A stretch of DNA of 64,000 bases from Mycobacterium celatum (GCF_002101595.1 NZ_LQOM01000048.1:62001-126000), one strand, 5' to 3'; counted from the first letter of the stretch, positions 33,121 through 41,720 are shown. Made by a program: numbers and translations. The notes: generated from the letters alone by a model not told the origin.

Positions 33121-34536
33121 GTGCCGGCGGCGAAAGAGACTGATCCCGACGACACCGGCGGGCGATTGAGCGCATTCATCCGCAGTTCTGACTACGTACG
33201 CAAGTGGCTCGTCCTCGGCATCGCGATCGGCGTCATCGCGGGCGCCGGGGCGGTGGTCTTCTTCCTGTTACTGAAATACGCCAGCGAGTTCCTCCTCGGT
33301 TATCTGGCGGGCTACCACATCCCCACCCCGGTCGGTGAGGACGGCAACCACGCCTCCTCCGGCTTCCACCGACCGTGGGCCATTCCGTTGGTCACGACAG
33401 CCGGTGCGTTGTTGTCAGCGAGCATTGTCGCCTGGCTTGCCCCGGAAGCCGAAGGCCACGGCACAGACGAGGCGATCGAGGCGGTCCACAGCTATCCTGC
33501 CAACATCCGCAGCCGAGTGGTGCTAGTGAAGATGGTGGCGAGTGCACTGACCATCGGCTCGGGCGGTTCGGGTGGCCGTGAAGGTCCTACGGCCCAGATA
33601 TCGGCAGGTTTCGGATCGCTGCTGACCCGAAAGCTCAACTTGTCCGACGAGGACGGCAGGATCGCAGTTGCCATCGGCATCGGCTCAGGCATCGGCGCCA
33701 TTTTCGGCGCGCCGTTGGGCGGAGCCGTGCTGGCTACGTCGATCATCTATCGAGAAGACCTCGAATACCGCGCGCTGGTACCCGGTTTCATCGCGTCGGC
33801 GACGGCATATGCAGTGCTGGGTTCGATCATGGGTTTCGAGCCTCTGTTCGGCTTTGTCGACGCCGAATACCGCTTCGAGTCAGCCTGGCCGCTGCTTTGG
33901 TTCGCAGTAATCGGTCTTGTCGCCGCCGCGATCGGCTATCTGTATGCCCGCGTCTTCTATTGGATGGTGGCGTTGACCGATCGACTCCCCGGCGGGGTGC
34001 TCAAGCCCGCCGTCGGCGGACTGCTGGTCGGGCTACTAGGGCTGTTGATCCCTCAAATCCTCAGCAGCGGCTACGGCTGGGTTCAAGAAGCGATCACGCG
34101 CCAAACGCTGATGACGATTCCGTTGTGGATCGTCGTAGTCCTGCCGATCGCCAAAATCGTTGCCACGTCGCTATCGATTGGTACTGGCGGATCGGGCGGG
34201 ATCTTCGGCCCCGGCATCGTGATCGGCGCGTTTGTCGGGGCAGCGATCTGGCGGGTGGCCGACGTCTTCGACCTTCCCGGAGTGCCAGACGACCCCGGCA
34301 TCTTCGTGGTGGTGGGGATGATGGCGTGCTTCGGCAGCGTGGCCCATGCACCACTGGCCATCATGATCATGGTGGCCGAAATGACCGGATCATTCGCGGC
34401 GATACCCGGAGCCATCATCGCGGTGGGTATCGCGTCACTGCTGATGTCCCACAGCGGCGTCAGCATTTACCGATCGCAGCGCCTCAATCGCGAAACGGCC
34501 GCCGCCGAACGCGCGGACACTTCCGCGCGTGAGTAG
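33121..34536 (+). CDS. ClC-family chloride channel/antiporter
   Basis: The 471-residue protein shows the ClC selectivity motifs: GSGGSGGREGP (gating Glu present, suggesting proton-coupled exchange), then GTGGSGGIFGP, and FGSVAHAPLAIMIMVAEMTG. About 10-12 membrane helices are present and there is no C-terminal CBS pair. The GTG at 33121 is preferred over a TTG at 33079. It is divergent from the DUF421 gene, with 246 bp between starts. It may help with acid or osmotic balance. Confidence 0.9.
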   Translation: MPAAKETDPDDTGGRLSAFIRSSDYVRKWLVLGIAIGVIAGAGAVVFFLLLKYASEFLLGYLAGYHIPTPVGEDGNHASSGFHRPWAIPLVTTAGALLSASIVAWLAPEAEGHGTDEAIEAVHSYPANIRSRVVLVKMVASALTIGSGGSGGREGPTAQISAGFGSLLTRKLNLSDEDGRIAVAIGIGSGIGAIFGAPLGGAVLATSIIYREDLEYRALVPGFIASATAYAVLGSIMGFEPLFGFVDAEYRFESAWPLLWFAVIGLVAAAIGYLYARVFYWMVALTDRLPGGVLKPAVGGLLVGLLGLLIPQILSSGYGWVQEAITRQTLMTIPLWIVVVLPIAKIVATSLSIGTGGSGGIFGPGIVIGAFVGAAIWRVADVFDLPGVPDDPGIFVVVGMMACFGSVAHAPLAIMIMVAEMTGSFAAIPGAIIAVGIASLLMSHSGVSIYRSQRLNRETAAAERADTSARE

Positions 34537-34570
34537 CTACCCCGATTTGCCGCCGTGCGCCGCACGCAGT

Positions 34571-35974
34571 TTAAAGCGGTGACATCGCTTTCTTGATGGC
34601 CGCTTGCTGCCGCTCAGAACGCGTCGAAGCCGGTCGGCGTACATACCTCGCCCAGGTTAGGACAGCAGCAAAAGCATAGAATGCCAAGAAGATCCAGAAC
34701 GCGGGCGTGTCTGTGCCGGTGCTGAGGTACGACTGTCGCAACGCGAGGTTGATTCCGACGCCGCCGAGCGCGCCGAACGCCGCGACGAAGCCGATTACGG
34801 CGCCCGACGTCGCTTCCGACCAATGCCTGCGTTCGGCTTCACCGACGGCCAGCAGATGGCTGCGTGCGTCGAAAACAGAAGGGATCATCTTGTACACCGC
34901 GCCATTGCCAAACCCGGAAAGAATGAACAGGACCATGAAGCCGCCGACGTAGCCGATCATTGTCAGTGCTGTCGTGCGACCGGGATTGTGGTCGTCGATC
35001 GTGCTGACGCCGACCAGCAACGCGGTGGTTAGCCCCATGGCGGCGAAGACGGCGAATGCGACGCGGCTGCCTCCGATACGGTCGGCGAGTCTGCCGCCAT
35101 AGATTCGTGCTAGCGAGCCCAAAGCTGGCCCGATGAAGGCAAATTCGGCGGAGTGCAGCGCGGCCTGCGCGTGCGTTTGGCCGGCCGCGGCGAAGTTGAC
35201 TTGTAGTACCAGGCCGAACGCGAACGAGAACCCGACCCACGACCCGAATGTGCCCAGGTAGAGCAGCGCCAGGAGCCAAGTGTCGCGCTCGGAGAGAATC
35301 TCGCGCAGATGGCTGATCTCCGTCGGGTGCTCGAGATTGTCCATGAAACGCGCCGCCCCCAGCGCAACGACAGTCAGCAGCGCGAGGTAAAGCCCACAGA
35401 CCCAGTACGGTTGGCGATGGCCCGCGAAAGCAATCACGAGCAGCCCTACCAACTGGATCACGGGCACGCCCAGATTACCTGCGCCAGCGTTGAATCCCAA
35501 TGCCGAGCCTTTGAGCCGATGTGGGTAAAAAGAATTGGTATTAGTCATCGACGCAGCGTAGTTGGCGCCACCGCCTCCGGTCAGCGCTGCGCACACGAGG
35601 TACGGCCACAACGGCAGGCCGGGATTGGCCAACAGGACGATCGTGCCGGCGGTCGGAATCAGCAGTATCAGGATGGAGAACACCGTCCAGTTACGGCCGC
35701 CGAAGTGCGCGATGCCCAACGAATACGGGATGCGTAGGCACGCTGCAACCAGTGTGGCGGTAGCACCGAGCAGGAACTTGTCGGCCGGGGAAAACCCATA
35801 CACGCTTTGCGGCATGAACAGCACCATCACCGGGAAGAGCGTCCAAATGCCGAAGGCGATGTGGTCGCAGGCGACGATCCAGAGCAGATTGCGACGGGCG
35901 ACCGCCTTGTTACCGGCCTCCCAGGCTACCGCGTCCTCGGGATTCCATTCCAAAATCTGGTGCGAGCGAGCCAT
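34571..35974 (-). CDS. NarK-like MFS nitrate/nitrite transporter
   Basis: The 467-residue protein has 12 membrane helices and the nitrate-porter signature regions: GGGGANYAASMTNTNSFYP in helix 5 and GFGNGAVYKMIPSVF in helix 11, as in NarK/NarU. The ATG at 35974 has GGAAAGG upstream; the frame runs open to 36013. It resembles narK3 of M. tuberculosis, but the exact orthologue cannot be told by eye. The methyltransferase upstream on the same strand is 181 bp away. Confidence 0.88.
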   Translation of the reverse strand: MARSHQILEWNPEDAVAWEAGNKAVARRNLLWIVACDHIAFGIWTLFPVMVLFMPQSVYGFSPADKFLLGATATLVAACLRIPYSLGIAHFGGRNWTVFSILILLIPTAGTIVLLANPGLPLWPYLVCAALTGGGGANYAASMTNTNSFYPHRLKGSALGFNAGAGNLGVPVIQLVGLLVIAFAGHRQPYWVCGLYLALLTVVALGAARFMDNLEHPTEISHLREILSERDTWLLALLYLGTFGSWVGFSFAFGLVLQVNFAAAGQTHAQAALHSAEFAFIGPALGSLARIYGGRLADRIGGSRVAFAVFAAMGLTTALLVGVSTIDDHNPGRTTALTMIGYVGGFMVLFILSGFGNGAVYKMIPSVFDARSHLLAVGEAERRHWSEATSGAVIGFVAAFGALGGVGINLALRQSYLSTGTDTPAFWIFLAFYAFAAVLTWARYVRRPASTRSERQQAAIKKAMSPL

Positions 35975-36155
35975 TTTCACCTTTCCGGTGGGTTTCGATG
36001 TCACCAGCGCCACGGAGCGCTACGAAGCGCTGCGTGCGCATCGCCAACCAGCAGCTTCGGCGGCCGGACCGAAGACTTTCTGCCCGCGGGATTTCTCGTG
36101 GCAATGTGGCATGTGCATGCTGGATCACTAGATAGATGTCGTGTCGCTGCCTGAT

Positions 36156-36980
36156 TCATCGTTTTCGTGCAGTGACGAGCAGGTACTCCCACTCCATGGC
36201 GCCGTCCACTAGGTATTGCTGGCTGAGCTCGGTCAGTTGGGCATCGAGGGTGGAAGCCAACACCGGGTTGTCGCCAATATTGCGGTAGGCGTTGATCGTT
36301 GGACCGTAATGATTCTTGAAGTAGTGGTGTACAGCATCGGCACTGTCGAACCGGTCGACCCGCAAAGTACTGCGCTTGGTGGTGATATCGGTGACTTGCT
36401 CGCCCAGTAGTCCGCACACGTAGTCCTCGCGTCCCCACAGCGCTGCCGGGGGCACACCCGGCAACATGACCGGGCGATATGGCCTGATGGTCGCCAGCAT
36501 CTGACCGAAGAAACCTTCATGAGTCCAACTGATCAGTCCGATCGTTCCTCCGCGCCGACAGACCCGAACCAGCTCGTCGGCTGCGCGCTGATGATGCGGC
36601 GCGAACATGACGCCGATTGCGGATATCACCACGTCGAACTCACCGTCGGCGAACGGCAGGGCTTCTGCGTTGGCTTCCCGCCACTCCAGTGCCACACCCT
36701 CTGCTGCAGCCCTTTTTTGGGATCGGTACAGCAACTCGGGTGTGAGGTCGCTGGACACGACGGTGGCACCCGCCTTGGCGGCCGGGATCGATATATTGCC
36801 TGATCCGGCGGCGACGTCGAGCACCCGAACGCCCGGGCCGATACCCGTCGCGTTGACTAAAACCGGGCCGAGTGGGGCCATCACCTCCTCGGCCATGCGT
36901 GCGTAATCGCCCAGCGACCACACTGCCCGATGGTCGCTGGCCAGGGTGTGATCTTCGCCCGTGTTGGTGTCGATACTCAT
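36156..36980 (-). CDS. Class I SAM-dependent methyltransferase
   Basis: The 274-residue protein has the SAM motifs VRVLDVAAGSGNISIPAAK, VSSDLTPELL, EALPFADGEFDVVISAIGVMF and RRGGTIGLISWTHEG, typical of the UbiE/Methyltransf_11 group. The substrate is unknown. The ATG at 36980 follows GGAGG. It is divergent from a MarR regulator, so the regulator may control it. Confidence 0.85.
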   Translation of the reverse strand: MSIDTNTGEDHTLASDHRAVWSLGDYARMAEEVMAPLGPVLVNATGIGPGVRVLDVAAGSGNISIPAAKAGATVVSSDLTPELLYRSQKRAAAEGVALEWREANAEALPFADGEFDVVISAIGVMFAPHHQRAADELVRVCRRGGTIGLISWTHEGFFGQMLATIRPYRPVMLPGVPPAALWGREDYVCGLLGEQVTDITTKRSTLRVDRFDSADAVHHYFKNHYGPTINAYRNIGDNPVLASTLDAQLTELSQQYLVDGAMEWEYLLVTARKR

Positions 36981-37083
36981 CGGTCCTCCGGTGATAGGAA
37001 AAGGGTTCTCCACGGGCGACATCGTCGTCGCCGCATAAGCGCAACAATCGCCCACCGCGCAGGGTCATGTTCTTTGGCTACAG

Positions 37084-37091
37084 TAGTACTA
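37084..37091. promoter_or_regulatory. Short palindrome in the methyltransferase/MarR intergenic region
   Basis: TAGTACTA lies in an AT-richer part of the 219-bp divergent gap. It could be a half of a MarR operator, but it is short and the neighbouring bases are not symmetrical. Confidence 0.3.
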
Positions 37092-37199
37092 GGAAATAGT
37101 TTACGTCCACCATAGTGCCCGCTGTTATCCTGTGAATCACCTGTAAAACCCGACAATCGACGTGCGCCGAGAAACGAGTCCCGGAAAAAGGAAGCCACG

Positions 37200-37682
37200 A
37201 TGTCCACCGAAAACGCGACGGCTGCCGAGGAGTCAGTGGATGCGATCACCGACGCATTGCTGACTGCGTCACGATTGCTGGTGGCCATCTCGGCGCACTC
37301 GATCGCCCAGGTCGACGAGACCATCACCATCCCGCAGTTTCGAACCCTGGTGATCTTGTCCAATCGGGGCCCGATAAACCTCGCCACGCTGGCCGGTCTC
37401 CTCGGCGTGAAACCGTCGGCCGCCGGCCGGATGGTCGACCGGCTCGTCAGCGCCGGCCTCATCGACCGCAAACCGCATCCCACGTCACGCCGTGAACTGT
37501 TGGCCGCCTTGACTTCCCGCGGACGTAAAGTTGTCGGCCAGGTCACCTCTCACCGGCGCGCCGCAATCGCCGGAATCGTCGAAAGAATGCCACAGTCCGA
37601 GCGGCACGGGCTCGTGCGCGCCTTGACCGCGTTTACCACCGCCGGGGGAGAGCCCACCGCCTACCTCGATGACGAGGCATAA
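37200..37682 (+). CDS. MarR-family transcriptional regulator
   Basis: The 160-residue protein has the MarR layout: N-terminal dimerisation helix, winged helix (FRTLVILSNRGPINLATLAGLLGVKPSAAGRMVDRLVSAGL), wing with RKPHPTSRRELLAALT and a C-terminal helix pair. The wing Asp-Arg motif is replaced by TSRRE. It is divergent from the SAM methyltransferase, its most likely target. The effector is unknown. Confidence 0.86.
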   Translation: MSTENATAAEESVDAITDALLTASRLLVAISAHSIAQVDETITIPQFRTLVILSNRGPINLATLAGLLGVKPSAAGRMVDRLVSAGLIDRKPHPTSRRELLAALTSRGRKVVGQVTSHRRAAIAGIVERMPQSERHGLVRALTAFTTAGGEPTAYLDDEA

Positions 37683-38221
37683 ACCAATGCACTCAGGTAA
37701 TGGTGCTTGTCCTGAACCAGGATGATGCAGCGGCCGAACTGGTGTCGGGGCGAGCAACGTTCGGAACCGGATGGTTATCGGCGAGGTGACGTGAGTAGGC
37801 GCACGTTCCCCGGGATGATCTGAAAGTCAAAGCAGTTCTGATCAAGAGCGCCAGCGCCGACGCGCTGGTTCGGAAAAGGTAACCCATGCTCAAGGTAGAG
37901 CACGACGCTGACGCGTCCAACTAGAACGGCATGGCGGCGGGTAGGTGCTCGACGAGGTCGTGCGTGATGTGCAAGGGCAATCCTCGTCGCTGCGCTGCAG
38001 GCCGAATTCGCCGCGCCCGAGGCGTTGACACCTGCTGATGAACGGCGAGATACGGACTTTTCGCCCCGAGCAACTCACCGAGGCATGGGGATGGCTGCGC
38101 GCATAACCTCTCGACTCCACGCGCGCTGTGCCGCTAAGCTCCATTTCAGAGACTGCAGGGGCATACAGGATGACATCGAAGCCGATCAAGATGATCAACG
38201 CGGCCGACATTTCAAACACGC
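37683..38221. other. Gene-poor, probably decayed region
   Basis: The 539 bp hold no intact gene. Short coding-like pieces appear in plus frames, for example RDDLKVKAVLIKSASADALV (about 37810-37880) and LVAALQAEFAAPEALTPADE (about 37980-38045), each closed by stops within 40 codons. They look like remnants, but the parent family was not recognised. Confidence 0.45.
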
Positions 38222-39511
38222 TCAGTCGAGAACGAAGTACCGCAGCCATAGATAGCCAGCCGAGAGCGCGATGGATACTGCGGCGACCAATGCGCCCTTA
38301 CGGGTGAATTCCCAAAAGGCGACGGGATAGCCTGCGCGCCGGGCGATTCCGAGCATGACGACGTTGGCGCTAGCCCCGACGGCAGTCAGGTTGCCGCCGA
38401 AGTCCGCACCCATCGCCAACGCCCACCACAGCGTGTTCGGGTCGACCGGGCCGGGCATGGCTGCAACCAACTCGGTGACGATCGGCGTCATCGTGGCGAC
38501 GTAGGGAATGTTGTCGATGATGCCGGATACCGGTGCTGAAATGCCGAGGATGAGCATGACGGTTAATGACTCGTCGCCCCCAGTCAAATCGGTTGCTGCC
38601 CGCGCCAGCTCGTCGATGACCCCCGTCTTCACCAACGCGCCGACCATGACGAACAGGCCCGCGAAGAACAGCAGCGTGTCCCATTCAACGTTGGACAGAT
38701 ATTCCGATCGCTGCAGCCCGGAGATCACGATGAGGATGCCGGCGCCCAGCAGTGCCACGACCGAGGGTTCCATGTGAAGCACCGGATGTGCGATGAAGGC
38801 GGCGAACACCAGCGCCAAGACGACTCCGCACTTCACCAGCAATCCATGGTCGCGAATGGCCTCGCGTTCATCGAGCGACATGACGTCGGCTACCCGCTCA
38901 GGATCAACAGCGAAAGAGCCGCGGAACAACAGCGGCAACAGTGCGACGAAGACGATCAACACGATGACGACGATCGGCGCCATGTGGACAAGGAAGTCGT
39001 TGAACGTCAAACCCGCTCGGCTGGCGATGATGATGTTGGGCGGGTCACCGACTAGCGTTGCTGCACCACCGATATTGGATGAGAACACCTCGGCCATCAG
39101 AAATGGCGCCGCGTTGATTGCGAGCCTGTCGCACACCAACAGCGTGACCGGCGCGATCAACAACACTGTGGTCACGTTGTCCAGCAATGCTGATCCGACC
39201 GCCATGACCACGACGAGCAGGATCATGATCCGTAACGGAGAACCGTTGGCGCGTTTGGCCGCCCAGATCGCGACGTATTCGAAGACACCCGTGTGCCGCA
39301 GCACGCTGACGATGATCATCATGCCGAGCAGCAAAAAGATGACGTCCCAGTCGATTCCGGTCGCATGCGAGTAGAAGACGTCGGCGGAGCTGATCACGGG
39401 CAACATCGAAACGACCGCCGCGCCGCCCAGCGCTACCAGCGTCTTGTTGAGCCGATCGCTGGCGATCAATGCGTAGGCGACGACGAAAACTGCTACCGCG
39501 ACAATGCTCAT
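38222..39511 (-). CDS. ArsB/NhaD-type ion transporter, copy A
   Basis: The 429-residue protein belongs to the ArsB/NhaD part of the ion transporter superfamily. It has about 11 helices and the signatures GSALLDNVTTVLLIAPVTL, GGAATLVGDPPNIIIASR, SGIIDNIPYVATMTPIV and FGGNLTAVGASANVV. No arsR or arsC gene is nearby, so arsenite transport is unproven; sodium/proton or anion transport is equally possible. It is about three quarters identical by eye to copy B. A short upstream reading frame ends in ATGA overlap with its start. Confidence 0.88.
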   Translation of the reverse strand: MSIVAVAVFVVAYALIASDRLNKTLVALGGAAVVSMLPVISSADVFYSHATGIDWDVIFLLLGMMIIVSVLRHTGVFEYVAIWAAKRANGSPLRIMILLVVVMAVGSALLDNVTTVLLIAPVTLLVCDRLAINAAPFLMAEVFSSNIGGAATLVGDPPNIIIASRAGLTFNDFLVHMAPIVVIVLIVFVALLPLLFRGSFAVDPERVADVMSLDEREAIRDHGLLVKCGVVLALVFAAFIAHPVLHMEPSVVALLGAGILIVISGLQRSEYLSNVEWDTLLFFAGLFVMVGALVKTGVIDELARAATDLTGGDESLTVMLILGISAPVSGIIDNIPYVATMTPIVTELVAAMPGPVDPNTLWWALAMGADFGGNLTAVGASANVVMLGIARRAGYPVAFWEFTRKGALVAAVSIALSAGYLWLRYFVLD

Positions 39512-39618
39512 GGGCGGCAGCGCCGTTCGCCGCGGCGCCTTATCGGGACAGCGTCGGAGATGAGCGGCGATTGCTCCAGCATTGGGCCGAGCGCGGTTCT
39601 GTCAACGGTGTAGCCCAT
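39508..39618 (-). CDS. Putative leader peptide coupled to ArsB copy A
   Basis: A 36-residue frame (starting MGYTVDRTALGPMLEQS) is preceded by GGGAAGGG and ends in a TGA that overlaps the ArsB copy A ATG (ATGA). ArsB copy A has no good ribosome binding site of its own, so translation may be coupled. The peptide has no known domain. Confidence 0.4.
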   Translation of the reverse strand: MGYTVDRTALGPMLEQSPLISDAVPIRRRGERRCRP

Positions 39619-39694
39619 AGCCCTTCCCTGGTTGTACGACAACGTCGCCGACCAGGCTTCCCGGCACACCGAAGTGTCACGCTATCAGCCGCGG
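39619..39694 (-). promoter_or_regulatory. Conserved leader/promoter block of ArsB copy A
   Basis: The 30 bases at 39641-39670 match the block upstream of ArsB copy B in 28 positions, and CCGCGGCTGATA (39694-39683, minus strand) is shared beyond it, next to a TANNNT -10 (TAGCGT). The RNA could form GCCGG/TCGGC, or alternatively CCUGGU/ACCAGG enclosing CGAC/GUCG and reaching the leader-peptide ribosome binding site. This is a candidate cis-regulatory RNA. Confidence 0.55.
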
Positions 39695-39711
39695 GTACCG
39701 GCATGATGCGC

Positions 39712-40155
39712 TCAAGGTTTGAGGGCCGCAGCAAGGAGGCGCGATGCGGTGATCACGCCGTGCAGCGCGCCGTCCTTGACAACCGCGATGAGCGGGCTTC
39801 TGGCCCGTGCCATCATCGCGGCCACTTCGATGATGGTGTCGTCTGCATCGGCGGAGGGCACGTTGAGCAGGTGGTCGGGAAGCACATCGCGCACCGCCTT
39901 GCCACCCAGCTTGTCGGCTGCGCGGTCGGCCATTGATTCGTCGATCACACCGGCCAGCGAAGGGTCGTCTTGGACGTAGCGGGGCACGATGAACCGGACG
40001 ACCTGCGAAGCCGGCAGCACCGCGTATGGCTTACCCGACGAGTCGGTGACCACGATCCCGGGCAGCCGGTGCTCGGCAAGCATTCGGGCCGCATCCAGTG
40101 CATTGGAATCGATGGCTACGACCGGGAATTCCTCGGCGATGTCCTCTGCGCGCAT
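39712..40155 (-). CDS. CBS-domain pair protein (Rv2683-like)
   Basis: The 147-residue protein consists of two CBS domains (VVAIDSNALDAARMLAEHRLPGIVVTDSSGKPYAVLP and VPSADADDTIIEVAAMMARARSPLIAVVKDGALHGVITASRLL), which usually bind adenine nucleotides. It lies 49 bp after ArsB copy B and before the leader of copy A. It may therefore regulate these transporters allosterically, as CBS modules do elsewhere. Confidence 0.88.
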   Translation of the reverse strand: MRAEDIAEEFPVVAIDSNALDAARMLAEHRLPGIVVTDSSGKPYAVLPASQVVRFIVPRYVQDDPSLAGVIDESMADRAADKLGGKAVRDVLPDHLLNVPSADADDTIIEVAAMMARARSPLIAVVKDGALHGVITASRLLAAALKP

Positions 40156-40204
40156 ACTGTGACGATACGTCGGTTCCGCCCGGAATAAGGGCGTGCGCTG
40201 GTTC

Positions 40205-41494
40205 TCAGCTCAACAGGAAGTAGCGCACCCAGAGGTAGAGCGCCGAGAGGGCCAAGGACATCGTCGTGACCACGACGCCTTTGCGGGTGAATTCCCAAAA
40301 AGAGATGGGATTGTCTGCACGCCGGGCGATTCCGAGGATCACGACGTTGGCGCTTGCGCCCACCGCGGTCAGATTGCCGCCGAAGTCGGTGCCGAGAGCA
40401 AGGGCCCACCACAGCACGTTCGGGTAGGCATGATCGTTTACGGACGGGAGCAACTCGGCGACGATCGGTGTCATCGTCGCGGCATACGGAACGTTGTTGA
40501 CGATTCCACTGAAGACTAGCGACACGGCCAGGATCAGCATCGTCGTCAACAGGGCATTGCCGCCGGTCGCTGTGGTAGCCAACCGCGCCAACTGGTTGAT
40601 GACACCGGTTTTGACCAGCGCACCAACCATGATGAACAAGCCGGCGAAGAACAGCAGAGTGTCCCATTCGACGCTGGACAAATAGTCGGACCGCTCCAGA
40701 CCCGAGATCACGATCAGGATGCCGGCGCCGAGCAACGCGACCACGGACGGGTCCATATGAAGCAGCGAGTGTGCGACAAACGCAGCGAACACCGCCAGCA
40801 AGACAACACCACACTTGATCAGCAGCCCCGGGTCCCGGATGGCTTCGCGTTCCTCCAACGCCATCACATCCGCGACCCGCCCGGGGTCGACCGAGAAGGC
40901 GCCGGGAAACAGGCGCGGCAGCATCATGGCGAGGACTCCGATGATGATGATCACCACCGGTGCCAGGTGAACCAGGAAGTCGTTGAATGTCAGGCCGCCG
41001 CGGCTGGCGATGATGATGTTCGGCGGATCACCGACCAACGTCGCCGCGCCGCCGATGTTGGACGCAAATGCCTCGGCCATCAAGAACGGCGCGGCGTTGA
41101 TCTCGAGGCGGTCGCACACCAGAAGCGTGACCGGCGCGATCAACAACACCGTCGTGACGTTGTCCAGTAGCGCCGAACCGAATGCAGTGACCAGAACCAG
41201 CAGGATCATGATGCGCAGCGGTGAGCCCTTGGCGCGTTTGGCGGCCCAGATGGCGACGTATTCGAAGACACCGGTCTGTCGCAGCACGCTGACGATGATC
41301 ATCATGCCCAGCAGCAGAAAGATGACATCCCAGTCGATTCCGGTTTGGGGCGAGTAGAAGATGTCGTCGGAGCGAATAACCGGAAGGATGCACACAACCG
41401 CCGCACCCGCCAGCGCTACCAGCGTCTTGTCGATGCGGTCGTAGGTGATCAGCGCATAGGCGATCACGAACACGGCGATGGCGGCAGCGCTCAT
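40205..41494 (-). CDS. ArsB/NhaD-type ion transporter, copy B
   Basis: The 429-residue paralogue of copy A has the same helices and motifs (GSALLDNVTTVLLIAPVTL, GGAATLVGDPPNIIIASR, SGIVNNVPYAATMTPIV, FGGNLTAVGASANVV). It starts the ArsB-CBS run and is divergent from dxs, with 226 bp between starts. In H37Rv, as I remember it, the two ArsB genes are adjacent and the CBS gene follows; here CBS separates them. The substrate is unproven. Confidence 0.88.
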   Translation of the reverse strand: MSAAAIAVFVIAYALITYDRIDKTLVALAGAAVVCILPVIRSDDIFYSPQTGIDWDVIFLLLGMMIIVSVLRQTGVFEYVAIWAAKRAKGSPLRIMILLVLVTAFGSALLDNVTTVLLIAPVTLLVCDRLEINAAPFLMAEAFASNIGGAATLVGDPPNIIIASRGGLTFNDFLVHLAPVVIIIIGVLAMMLPRLFPGAFSVDPGRVADVMALEEREAIRDPGLLIKCGVVLLAVFAAFVAHSLLHMDPSVVALLGAGILIVISGLERSDYLSSVEWDTLLFFAGLFIMVGALVKTGVINQLARLATTATGGNALLTTMLILAVSLVFSGIVNNVPYAATMTPIVAELLPSVNDHAYPNVLWWALALGTDFGGNLTAVGASANVVILGIARRADNPISFWEFTRKGVVVTTMSLALSALYLWVRYFLLS

Positions 41495-41531
41495 CGGCTG
41501 TCTCGTCGCTCGTCGCTCAAACGGCTCGCGA

Positions 41532-41588
41532 TCAACGTTTCAGGCCGCGCTCACCGAGCGTTGCGGCGGCACTGGGTGTCAAGACCAT
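41532..41588 (-). CDS. Putative leader peptide upstream of ArsB copy B
   Basis: An 18-residue frame (MVLTPSAAATLGERGLKR) starts 6 bases after GGAG and ends 37 bp before the ArsB copy B start. It has no sequence likeness to the leader frame of copy A, but it occupies the same place after the shared leader block. Confidence 0.35.
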   Translation of the reverse strand: MVLTPSAAATLGERGLKR

Positions 41589-41666
41589 GGTGTACTCCGG
41601 GGTCGCTGGGCAACGTTGCCGACCAGGCTTCCCGGCGCACCGCAGAACAACCTATATCAGCCGCGG
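41589..41666 (-). promoter_or_regulatory. Conserved leader/promoter block of ArsB copy B
   Basis: The block 41612-41641 matches that of copy A at 28 of 30 positions, with CCGCGGCTGATA at 41666-41655 and a TANNNT -10 (TAGGTT) just downstream. The RNA can form GCCGG/UCGGC, or GGUCG/CGACC around the palindrome GGCAACGUUGCC with CCGG/CCGG outside. The two folds share bases and exclude each other, as in a switch. Confidence 0.55.
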
Positions 41667-41720
41667 AGTTGATGCTCAGCATGCCGGGCCATCCGTGCCG
41701 AGCCTGGCTACACTGGCGGG

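Noticed and set aside
36085..36110. Possible DosR box upstream of the NarK-like gene
   Set aside because: Only about 11 of 19 consensus positions agree and the two GGG/CCC ends are not symmetrical.
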